Assembly (NCBI GenBank): GCA_004431415.1
Contig: QPMI01000017.1
Coordinates: forward strand, 806,001 to 870,000
Direction of reading: 5' to 3'
DNA from: Cyanophora paradoxa
Taxonomy: Eukaryota; Glaucocystophyceae; Cyanophorales; Cyanophoraceae
DNA length: 64,000 nt
Shown here: in pieces, positions 24,707-34,900 of the stretch
How positions within the stretch are numbered: position 1 is the stretch's first letter
Layout: each line of letters opens with the position of its first letter
Translations under genes and position numbers: made by a program
Notes under the pieces: model-generated
Told to the model about the DNA's origin: nothing
The model's database searches: none
Seen by the model: the letters and a program-made list of their open reading frames with translations, nothing else

Positions 24707-25944
24707 CCACATCTAGATCCAGCTGTAGAAAATTCGCGTGCTGTAGCCTTTTTCTCACCAAATCTAGCTGTAGACAATATGCATGCTGTACACTTGGCCT
24801 TTTTCTCACTCAGCGTGTCATATTGCAATAGGTGAGAAATCCTCTGTCGACGTCTTTCTTTCCTCTGTACTAAGCTAGACCTCGGAGGTGCGAATCGGTA
24901 CCGGTGCGATTGCAAACTTCTGAAGGCACCGCGCCCGTTTAGTGTAAGCTGAACTTCAGAACCCCTGCCAGCCTAGTGCCAGGCTGAAGGCAGTTTCAAA
25001 ATTTCTCGTAGACCCATACTCATAATCAGCTGCAGTGTTTTGTTTTGTTTTCTTGACTACGTGCTTTTAAATCACTCTGAAGCTTCGAGTATTTCTCAAT
25101 TCTTGATCGTGATCATTCGAGAGCTCCGAGTCTCACGTGCACATGTATGTCTAGAGAGTTCACGTGCATTCTCCGAGTCTCACGTGCAGTCTCCGAGCCT
25201 CGGAGTCTATTACACGGCCTTTAGAGAGTTTTTCTCAAGAGGCTGGCCCTGGCTTGAACGAATTCGAAGTACATGGGCGACCGCAGATGCTGCCGCAGTG
25301 CAGTGCACCGATCATGATCATGAGTCATCGTGGCAATTTACTAAGTTAAAGGCATTCGGTTCGGGCTCTTGCCCCATGGCCAGCCAGGACGATAGGCTCA
25401 ATTGCAAGCTCTCGCCCCAGAACGAAGCCTTGGATCGATCCGAGGAAATTTGTACTGCAGCTGCATGCATATGCTTGACCCTGAAGCTGACACGCGACCT
25501 CTCAGGGGGCCTCGAGCTCATCAGGCAACATCGATTCGCAGCCTGGCAGCTGCAGATCTAGATCTAGATCTAAAGATGACGAGCCGCTGAGCTCGAGCTC
25601 GAGAACTGCAAGGCTGATCATGCCATGATGATCATGCTGGATCATAAATATATTTTTTTAATAATTTCTTTCCGGTAAACATGCAGCTACTACGTTTCAC
25701 AGATCGCATCAAGCTCGAGGGCTACGGCCCGGGGCCCTCCTCGCCCCCTTCTGGCCCCTCCTCCGGAGCGAGGGCCTCCTGCGTGCACGCAGGGGCGCCT
25801 CAAAATCTCAGCCGTCGAGGGAGGGCGGCCGGGCCAGCGGGGCGGCCGGCGGGGCGGGGCGCGCACGCGGGCGGAGCGGTACGCCGCGTGCGCCGCCCGA
25901 GCCGCGTCGCTGCGGCCCACGAGCTCCACCTGTACCCCCGTGAG
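24707..25944. other. Convergent intergenic region with small repeats
   Basis: Lies between the 3' ends of the REJ-type gene and the minus-strand F-box gene. 24713-24811 holds two imperfect ~48-bp copies (CTAGxTCxAGCTGTAGA...GCCTTTTTCTCAC). 25134-25186 holds three CACGTG palindromes within 53 bp, each followed by CA and mostly preceded by TCTCCGAGTCT-like sequence. AGATCTAGATCTAGATCT occurs at about 25554-25571 and nested TGATCATG palindromes at 25615-25645. A final exon of the F-box gene could extend to about 25690. No other gene is visible. Confidence 0.4.
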
Positions 25945-27701
25945 TCACGACCGGCCTAGGTGCCTGCAGGCTGCTCGGAGGGGCGCGCGCGCCTCGCAGG
26001 CGCGGAGGAGGCGCGGGTCGCTGGCGATGCCCCCCAGCAGCGCGGCCGCCTGCGCCGGCGTCAACGAGAAGAAGGAGGAGAAGGGAGGGGCAGGCGGGGC
26101 AGGCGGGCCTCGGAGGGGGGCCACGAGTCGCGGAGGACGAGGCCGGCCGAGGCGCCCTATGGGAGGGCCCGCAGCGCCCCCAGCAGCTCCCCTGCCACCC
26201 CGCCCGCTGAGCGAAGCGAGGAGGAGCCGAGCAGGGGCCGCACCGGCGGAGGCGCCGGCGGAGGGCTCGCAGTCGAGCCCCACGAACGCCGCCGAGGCCG
26301 CACGCGCTGCCCCGCCCCGCCCCGCGCTGAGCGGGGGGGGGTCCCTCGGGGAGGGGAGGGGCCCACAAACGGCGTACCCCGGAGCCAGCGGAGGAGGCCG
26401 GGGCTCGCGGGGCAGTCCAGCGCCTCGAGGCGGCTCCCCGATCCGAGTCAAAGGAAGGGGGCGGGGGCGGGGGCCGGGGCCGGGGCCGGCCGGCGGGCGC
26501 GCCTGGCGGCGCCCTCGAAGAGGCGCGCCTCGGGCCCGCCCCAGTCCTCGGGCAGGTCGCAGGCCTCAAAGCGGAGCGCCGCGGCGCCCGAGTCGGCCGG
26601 GAAGTCGTAGGGGCGGAAGAGGGCGGCGGCGGCGGCGAGGGCGCCGGGGGCGGCGAGGTCGGCGCGGCGGCCGCGCGGGGCGGCGAGGCGGAGGTGGCGG
26701 CAGCGGAGGCCGGCGGCGGCGAGGGGCGCGAGGGGCGCGGGCCGTCGCCCAGGGAGAGGCCCCAGAGGCGGCGGAGGCGGGGCAGGCGGGCCGCGAGGAG
26801 CGCCGCCTCCGGCCCCTCCACCAGCGCCCCGAGGTACTCCAGCGCCGCCATCGCCGGCACCTGCGCCGGGCGCTCGAGGACGAAGCTGCGGGGGTACGCG
26901 GATCTCGCGCCTCGAGGGGGGAGGAGAGGTGCACGGCGCCCTCGTGGCCGCGGAGGGCGAGGGCGCGCAGCGCCGCGCCCCGCTCCGCAAAGGCCGGCGC
27001 GAGGCGCGCGAAGACGTGCTCCAGCCGGCTCTCCATCTCCGCTGGGAGCCGGGGCCGGGCGTGAGGGGGGTACAGGCAAGGGTGGGGGGCGAGGGGGGTA
27101 CCCGGGAAGCGGAGGTCGAGGTGGCGGAGGGAGGGGGCGGCGGCGCGGAGGGCGTCTTCGAGGCAGAAGGCGGAGAGGTCGACCTGGGCGGCCTCGGAGG
27201 CGGCGCGGGCGCGGAGGAGGACGGCGAGGCGGAGGCGGGCGAGGCCGGCGCAGAGCGGCCCCGCCAGCAGCGCGGCGGCCTCCCCGACGGAGAGGGCGCG
27301 CGGGGCCATCGCCCCCAGCTCGAGGAGCAGCGCCGCGAGCGCGTCGGCGAGCGGCGACGCCGGCCACGGCCGCCGCGCGCGGAAGAAGGCGAGCAGCGCC
27401 TCGGCCGCCTCCCGCGCGTCGCCCTCCCGCACGTCGCCGACGACGCTGCGCGCCGCTCAGAGGCTTAAGCAGTGCCCGTGGCCGAACCTGCGCGCGCGGG
27501 CCGGGCCGGGGGAGCGCACACGAGGGACAGCTCGGTCGAATGTGGCGGCTCCAGCGCGGCGGCCCGCCAACGCCGGCAAACGCGGCTCGCCACGGCTCGC
27601 TGGCGCACGTCCAGCTTACTGAGCACAGCCGACAGGAGCTCGCGCGGAAGCGCGTACGTCGGCGCGTCCGCCTCGGCCGCGCCGGCTCCGGCGTCAACCA
27701 T
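25945..27701 (-). CDS. F-box protein, leucine-rich C-terminus (possible frameshift)
   Basis: Likely substrate receptor of an SCF-type ubiquitin ligase. ATG at 27701 gives a short acidic lead, then an F-box: LPRELLSAVLSKLDVRQRA, ending VCRRWRAAALEPP (residues about 18-60). After an intron, Leu/Ala-rich helical segments follow (GPLCAGLARLRLAVLL; LRHLDLRFPG; LEYLGALVEG), like degenerate leucine-rich repeats. It aligns along its length with the divergent neighbour at 27866. Near 26740 the matching frame changes without a plausible intron: LPRLRRLWGLSLGDGP continues as APLAPLAAAGLRCRHL one frame over. That may be an indel, an assembly error or a pseudogene mark. The 3' end is uncertain; TGA near 25945 is used here, and a small exon down to about 25690 is possible. 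Confidence 0.6.
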
Positions 27702-27865
27702 CCCTATGCGTTGCGGCAGCTGGGATTCAAGCAGCAGCGACCGAGCGCCGCATCACCTGTTCATGTTACTGTACCCGGGCCGACCGACCAATTCCGGCCG
27801 AATTCAGCGTAGGAGTCAGCTTTGCGAGACGTGCACAGAAGAATCTGTAAGCTGGGAACGTCCAC
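27702..27865. promoter_or_regulatory. Shared bidirectional promoter of the F-box pair
   Basis: Only 164 bp separate the two divergent start codons, so both genes must be driven from this stretch or from inside each other. GC is lower than in the flanking exons. It contains GAATTC-centred sequence (27789-27803). No certain core element is visible. Confidence 0.4.
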
Positions 27866-29463
27866 ATGACTGCGATGGATGGCGGCGGCGCCGAAGCAGA
27901 CGCGGTCACGCGCGTGCTGCCGCGCGAGCTCCTGTCGGCAGTCTTCAGCCAGCTGAACGTAAGCCAACGCGCCGTGGCGAGCCGCGTTTGCCGGCGGTGG
28001 CGGGCCGCCGCGCTGGAGCCGCCGCACTCGACCGAGCTGTCCCTCAAGTGCGCTCGTGGCCGGACGCATGCGACCCGTCGGCGCCTGACCTTCGCGCAGC
28101 GTCGCGGGGGACGTGCGCGACGAGGACCCGCGCCCGGCGCTGCGGGTGCAGCTGGACGAGCTCGCGCGCCTCAGTCGCGACTCGTTCGCGTGGCAGACGC
28201 TCCAGGCGGCCGTCCCCGACCTCGAGCGCTTCGCCCAGGCCGCCCTCTCCGCCTCCGCGGCCGCCGCCGTGCTGCGGGGCCCGCTCTGCGCGGGGCTCGC
28301 CCGCCTCGAGCTGGAGGTGGCGTTCGCGACGCGGACGCTCACAGGCCCGGCCTCGGCGGGAGTCGACCCCGCGCTCGTCTGCGTCGACCACGTCCTCGCC
28401 GCCGCGCCCCCGTCCCTCCGCCGCCTCCACATCGCCTTCCCCTGTGCGCGCCCCGCGCCCGCCCCGCCCGCCCGCGCCCCGCCCCTAACCCATCCCCTCG
28501 CAGTGGAGCGGGGGGACGCTCTGATGCGGTCGCCCCCGCGGGTCGCGGCCGCGCTGCAGCAGCACGCGCCCGACCTCGCCCACCTCTCCTTCTCCTGCTT
28601 CGGCGGCCCCGCCATCGTCACCCCCGAGACCCCCGTGCGCACCCCCCTCCGACGACCGGCCGCCGCGACCCCCACCCCGTCACGCCGGCGCAGCTGCCGC
28701 GGCTACCGCGTCTGGAGTACATGGGCGCGCTGCTGTACCGGCCCCGGGCCGAGGCCCTCGCGCGGCTGCTCCCCTCGCTGCGCCGCGCCTACGGCATCGA
28801 GGTCACCGACGAGCCCGCCGCCCTGGCCGGCCTCGCCGCCCGCGGCCTCGCCTGCCGCTTCCTCTGCACCCCGGCGCCCCGCGGCTCCGTCCTCGACCTG
28901 CGCGCGGGGGGCGCCTTCGAGGCCGCCGCCGCCCTCTTCCGGCCGGGCGCCGTACCCCCGGAGGCCGGCCCCGCCGTGCTGCGCCTGCAGCGCTGCGAGC
29001 TCCCCGACGAGTGGCCCCGCGGCGCCTTCGACGGCGTCGAGACGTGCGTACCCCCCTGAACCGCGCCGTACCCCGGCGCTGATTCCCCCGTCCCCAGGCT
29101 CGAGATCCGGGACTCGAGGCTGAGCCCGGCGCTGCTGCGCTGGGTACGGGAGCGGGCCGGGACTCTTCGGGACGTCACGCTCGCCTGTACCCACGAAGAT
29201 GTCACCCCCGCCGAGGTCCTGGCCGTCCTGGAGGCCCTCCGCCCGGGTACGCGGGCATCCTTCCGCGTCCGCGAGGATTGGAGCCTCGAGGACGTGCGTA
29301 CCCCCCCGGCCAATCCCCGACCCGATCGCCTGTACCCCCTGAGGTTCCACTGCAGATCGTGGAGTTTCTAGAGGCGGCGGCTGTGAGCCCGCGCGTCAAC
29401 CGGGCCGGGGTACAGGTACGAGCGACAGCTCCGGGCGGGGTACCGCCATCACGGAAGGCCTGA
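27866..29463 (+). CDS. F-box protein, leucine-rich C-terminus
   Basis: Intact partner of the minus-strand F-box gene. The start at 27866 (MTAMDGGGAEADAV) leads to the F-box LPRELLSAVFSQLNVSQRA...VCRRWRAAALEPP. I can join six exons: the first ends near 28047 at a GTGCGC donor; then GDVRDEDPRPALRVQLDELA to LRRLHIAFP; ERGDALMRSP to VTPETP; LPRLEYMGALLYRPRAEALA through AFDGVET; LEIRDSRLSPALLRWVRE through DWSLED; and IVEFLEAAAV to the stop at 29461-29463. Frames stay in phase throughout. Two late introns have the donor GTGCGTACCCCCC. Repeated Leu/Ala-rich segments suggest irregular leucine-rich repeats for substrate binding. The F-box exon is almost identical to its divergent twin while later exons are not. 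Confidence 0.75.
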
Positions 29464-30713
29464 GGGGCCCCGGGTACAGATCCTGGTGCGGCCGAACCTA
29501 TTGCAGGAGCCGGGGGTACTGGAAGCCCTTCGCCGCTGTCCAGTCGCAACTGTCCGCCCCGCTTCGTTGGCCCTTCACCCCATCCTCGGGGGCAGCTGGC
29601 CCGCTCACCGCGCCCGCCGCGCACGCAGGCTTCGTGACGTCACGCGCCGGGCGCCGGCCGCCGGCTCCGCGCCCCCTCGAGGAGCGGCACGGCGGCCCCG
29701 CGGCGTGGCATGCGACCCCAGTGACCACGAGCCTGGGCCGCGGCGTCTGCGCCGCGGGTTCAGCCCGCCGCTGGCTCGCAGCCTGGCTGCATCGGAACGG
29801 GCGCCCTCTGTACTGAAGCGCACTGATGCGGCGCGGTTCTCGCGCTGTAAGCGGTACCCCGATGAGCGGTACCCCGATAGGCCATACCCTTCACGCGCCC
29901 CCCCCCCCCCCCCCCCTCCTTCGAGCTCTGGAATACTAATCGAATTCGCAACTGTCTTTTTTTAATATAATGAGTATTTATCAAGAGATCTAGAGCTCAC
30001 ATCGTCACAGGGTGTTCGAATTCGAAGCGAAGTCTCGGTTTAAGTTTGCGATTGCAATTGGGCGTGCGGTTTGGGGCATGCGCAAGAGGCTGGGAGTACC
30101 AAGCGGTATATATTTCAATGATTCAAACAAAGAAGCTCAAGAGCGCTTATTAATTTGTAGTTATCTGTACATGCATTTGTGCAGCCTGCGAATGCGAAAC
30201 CTGCACAATGCAAACGACTCTAGATCTCGGCGACAGTCACGAATTCGATAAGGTGCGAAAAGACACTTGCAACCTGCGTACACTATAGTCTAATTATAAA
30301 CTGAAGCCGATGAAGCGATTTGAGCATGAAGATGTATCGATATTCATATGCATGAATAAAAATCGTCATACGACGCAGACAAGACTCGATCAAGATCAAT
30401 TGACGCGTTGCAAAACTAAAGAAATGTTACATAGCAACCGCAATTGCATATAAAGGATACAAAAATCAAATCAGGTATATCGACATCACTATAGATTCCG
30501 GTCCCTACGGACGATAAAAGGTTGAAAGCAGCTACAGCATGTATGTGCGCGGGTTCGATGTTCGAATTCGGGCGGCGCGCCAAAAGACGGGGCGGGCGCA
30601 CAGACGTCCGGGTTCCGCGACCACGAGGGTATCTAGATCTTCCAGAAATAGAGCTGCGCAGCTGCAGGGCGCCCGGCCGACGACCGCGAGCCGCGCCGGG
30701 CCGCGCGTCGGGG
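29464..30713. other. Intergenic, AT-rich, no gene seen
   Basis: Directly after the F-box gene are several GTACCCC motifs (29853-29890) and a 19-C run (29898-29916). From 29930 the sequence is AT-rich with GAATTC, TCTAGATCT and GCATATGC-type palindromes. It lies downstream of both flanking genes, so 3' untranslated regions and polyadenylation signals are expected. I checked the side adjoining the hydrogenase stop for a missing NADPH-binding exon and saw none. Confidence 0.5.
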
Positions 30714-31911
30714 CTAGACGGCGAGGTGCTTGAGGAGGCGGCTCTGGAGGACGGAGATCTGGCCGAGGCTCGCCAGCTCGATCGGCTCGGGGGGCGTGTA
30801 CTGGACGCCCAGCGAGGGCCGGAACGAGACGCAGAGCCAGCGGGGCCCCTCGCTCGTGGTCATGCGCTTGAGGAAGCCCGTCGTGAGGCCGGTGCGGATG
30901 GCCCCGAGCGGCGTCGCCCACTTGACGACGAGCACGGCGATCTCCATCTTGCCGGGGACCGTCTCCGGCGGGCTGGCCACCGTGTACAGCCGCGGCTTCA
31001 TCACGGGCAGCAGGTCCACGAGGTGCGCCAGCGGCGGCTTCGTGCTCGGGAACGAGCGGAAGATGTCGGCGTACGTCGCCGCCTCCTGCACGAGGCACGA
31101 GAAGACGTAGCGGCCGCGCGGCGAGCGGCTCCCGATGGACATCAGCGTCTCCTTCTCCTTGGGGTCCTTGGCGAACTTGGCGACGGCCTTGTAGAAGCGC
31201 GCCGTCGGGCGTCCGAAGACGTCGAGCACGTCGGTGAAGAGCTGGTGGACGCTGGTGCCGGGCGGGATCTTGGGCTTGAGGAGCTTCTTGGGGGCCTTCT
31301 TGCCCTCCTCCGTGAGGGTCAGCTCGACGGTCTGGGCCCCCGTCAGGCCCATGAACTTGAGGAAGCTCGAGACCGCCGCCGGGTCGTTCCGCTGCGCCGC
31401 CCCGCCGCGCCGGCCGCGTCAGCCGGCCGCCGCCGCGGGCTGGCGCGGGGGGGAGCAGCGCAGCGCAGAGCAAGCAGCGGCCGCACCGGGTAGACGCCGA
31501 CGGCGTCGTGGGCCGAGTAGCGGATGTTGGCGTCCTTCACGTCGAGCTGCGCGCCCCGCGCCGGTCAGCGCGGTGTGGCGCGGCGTGGCGAAGCGGGCGG
31601 GGCGGGGCGGTGCGCACGAGGAGGTAGAGGGCCTGGCGCGGGTGCTTGGGCGGCGTGATCACTGCGCGCGCGGGGCGTCGGCGTCGGCGTTGTCGGGCGC
31701 GACCGACGGCGCGGGGCCCCGGCGGGCGCACGGGAGTTGTAGGAGAGGCGGATGTACTGGGCGGACGGGTCGGTGGGGATCGGCTTGTAGTCGGGGTGGT
31801 TGAGGGCGGCGTCGCAGAGGGTCGGCTTGCCGTTGAAGGTCGTCGGGCCGGTCTTGACGGTGTAGCAGGCGGGGGGCGGGAGGGCGTCCTCCGGGGGCGA
31901 GGGGAGGCGGA
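30714..31911 (-). other. FAD domain; NADPH-binding half not seen
   Basis: CPR/ferredoxin-reductase-type FAD domain in at least four exons: YIRLSYNS, VITPPKHPRQALYLL, LDVKDANIRYSAHDAVGVYP, and NDPAAVSSFLKFMGL onward. FAD-binding signatures are PRLYTVASPPE (RxYxxxS) and GLTTGFLKRM. In CPR proteins the NADPH domain (GPGTGxAP, CG motifs) should follow. Here the frame ends about 40 residues later at LKHLAV with a stop at 30714-30716. Confidence 0.75.
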
Positions 31912-34900
31912 GGACGTCCCAGAGCTCCGTCTGCCAGACGTCGAGGCCCGTCTCGAAGCCGTCGTCCGCCTGATTGTCCCCCACGCCCCGCTCCAGGAAG
32001 CGCGAGGCGCCCAGCTCCTCCAGCCGCATGTCGAACTTGCGCGCCGCCTCGCAGAACTGCTTGTACGCCGAGTCGCCCAGGCCGAAGACCGTGTAGTGCA
32101 CCGACGCCAGGAAGTCGAGGGGCAGGTCCGGGCTCGACAGCTCCTCCCACAGCTGCTTGATGTTCTGCGCGCGTGCACACGCGACACGACCCATCAGCCA
32201 AGAAAGCGGCGCGCAGCCTCTCTTTAATCGGATATAAAGTGCAGTGGCTGTGTGGGGCCCCCGCGCACGTCGGGGAAGTCGCCGGTGCCGGCGGTGGAGA
32301 CGACGACGATGAGGAACTTGGTGTCCAGCAGCGAGTCGGCCGAGACGTCGTCCCCCTCAAAGCACTGGCACCGGTCCGCGTCCACCCCGCAGCGGATCAG
32401 CTCCTGCCGCAGGTGCTTCGCCACGTTCTCCGCGTTGCCCGTCTCCGACCCGTACACGATCGTCACCTCCTCGGGGGGCAGCCGCACGCGGATCTTGAAG
32501 CCCGACTGCAGCTTGTGGAAGTCCCCGGCGAGCTTCTTCATGTCCGCCGCCTTGGTCTGCACCCCGGCCGCGCTCCCCGCCGAGTCGTCCTTGCGGCTCG
32601 TCACCCCCGTCCGCGCCGTCGCGCCGCCGCCCTTGTCGTCGTCCCCGTCCTGCTTCTTTCCGACGTAGTACGTGTGCAGCAGCCGGTGCGACTCCTCGCT
32701 GCGCCCCCCCCGAATGGTCAGCGACGGGCCGGGCGTCGCGCGGGAAGGCTCGCGCGGGGGCGTTGGCGCGCGCGCCTGAGGGGCTTCTTGAGGAACTCCT
32801 CGTACAGGATCTGAACCTGGCGGTTCTTGTGCGACTCGCGCACGACGGAGCGCTCGTCCGTGGTGTACATGTTCGCGTGCCGCTTCTTGATGATCTCCGG
32901 GTCCGACGAGCGCGGCTGCCCGGGGCCCCCGCTGCACCCCCCGTTGCACATCATGATCTCTGCGAGCGCCGCCGTCAGCGCCGCCCCGCGCGGGCCCCGC
33001 GCGCCGCGCCGCGCCCGAGCGAGCGAGGGGCGCGGACCGACGAAGTGGAAGTTGCAGTGCTTGGCGCGGGCCTGCTCGAGGATGCTCTGCACGTTGGCCG
33101 TCCCGTGCACGACGCAGGCCTTGAGGTCGACGCCGCCCGGCAGCTTCACCGTCGCCTCCTTCACCGTGTTCAGCCCGCGCACCGCCTCGAAGTTCAGGTT
33201 CTGCGCGCGGCGGACGGTCGGCGCAGGGCGGGCGGGCGGGCGGGCGCCGCCGGTCGCGCACGGGGAGGTCGGGGACGGCCTGCCCCGTCTTCTCCTCGTG
33301 CTGCTGCTTCATGAGGGCGTAGCCCGTGCGCAGCGCCGCCTCCATCACGCCCCCCGTGCTGCCGAAGATGACGCCGGCGCCCGAGCCCGAGCCCAGGAAG
33401 CTCGAGAACTCGGCCTTGTCGCCCTTGCCGTCGAACATGTCCCACCGGATGTCCTTCGCCTTGAAGAGGGCGCCCAGCTCGCGCGTCGTCAGCACGATGT
33501 CCGTGTCGGGCGCGCCGTTGCGCTGCAGCTGCGGCCGCTGCGCCTCGACCTTCTTCACCGTGCACGGCATGAGCGACGCGAGCAGCAGGTCGCCCGTCTT
33601 GAGGCCGCTCTTCTCGGCGAAGAGCGTCTTGATGAGCGCCGAGCTCATCGACATGGGCGACTTGCACGACGAGAGGTGCTTCAGGAGGTCGGGGTACTCC
33701 TCCTCCGCCATCTGCATCCACCCCGCGCTGCGCGGCCGCCGTCGGCGCCGGCGGCGCCGCGGCGCGACGGGAGCGGCGCGCCGCACCAGCAGCTCGTGAA
33801 CATGGGGAAGGGCCCGCCCTTCTTGACGCGCTCGATCAGCTCCGACGCCTCCTCCATGATCGTCACGTCTGCCGCAGAGCGCAGGTCGAAGACTGCTCGG
33901 GGAGGCGCGCGGTCAGCCCAACGCGGCGGGGCAGCGACGGCAGAGGGCCGGGGCGCGCCGTGGTCGAATCCGGCGTAGTGGAGGGCCTGCACGATCTTGC
34001 CGACGGAGATGGCGCCCGGCTCCATGTCGAACTCCTCCGAGATGGAGACGAAGGTCGAGGGGGCGATCTGGCAGCACACGACCTTGCGCTCCGGCGTGCC
34101 CCGCGGCACGTCCAGCGCCAGCAGCGTCGTCAGCACCGCGCCCTTCACGCCCGGGTACAGGCTCGACGTCACCGGCGCCTTCTTCACGACGGCCTTGACC
34201 TCCTCCGACGGCACCGCCGACGTGGCGGACGTGGCCGAGGTGCCTGAGGCGCCCGAGGGCGGCGACGGCGACATGGAGATCGGGCTCGGGAAGCTCGAGT
34301 TGGACTCCTTGCGCGCGCCCATGCCCAGGCCCCCCACGCCGAACCCGCTCATGCCGAGGCCCCCGACGCCGAACCCGGTCCCCTGGCTGCTCACGCTCTG
34401 CGGAGACACGAGCTTCGACACGCTCATGCCGTTCACGACCGAGTAGGACGACTGGTTCGACACGCTCCCGCCGGGCGTCAGGCGCAACGCGGCCAGCAGC
34501 CCGTCCTTCCACGTCGCCTGCGCGGTACCGGCGGAGTCAGCCGTCGCCCCCATCGGGAGATGGCGCTAACGCCGTCGGTCCCGTCGGGAGATGGCGCGTT
34601 TCACGCACCCACGCCGCCTCCGCGCCGCCGGGCGCCGCCTGGTCGCCCGACCCGCGCTCCACGAGCCGCTTGCAGCCGAGCTCCGCGAGCCGCTCGTCGA
34701 CCTTCTTGGCGGCCTCGCAGTACTTCTTGTAGCCCTTGTCGCCCACGCCGAACACGGCGTAGCGCACCCCCTCGAACTCGCTCCCCGCCGACGCCTCCTC
34801 CAGCGACTCCCAGAGCGACTTCATGTTCTGCGCGCACCCGTCAGAGCCGAGCGGCGCGCGGTGCCGGTGGCGGCGCGGGCCTCGGGGAAGTCGCCGGCGC

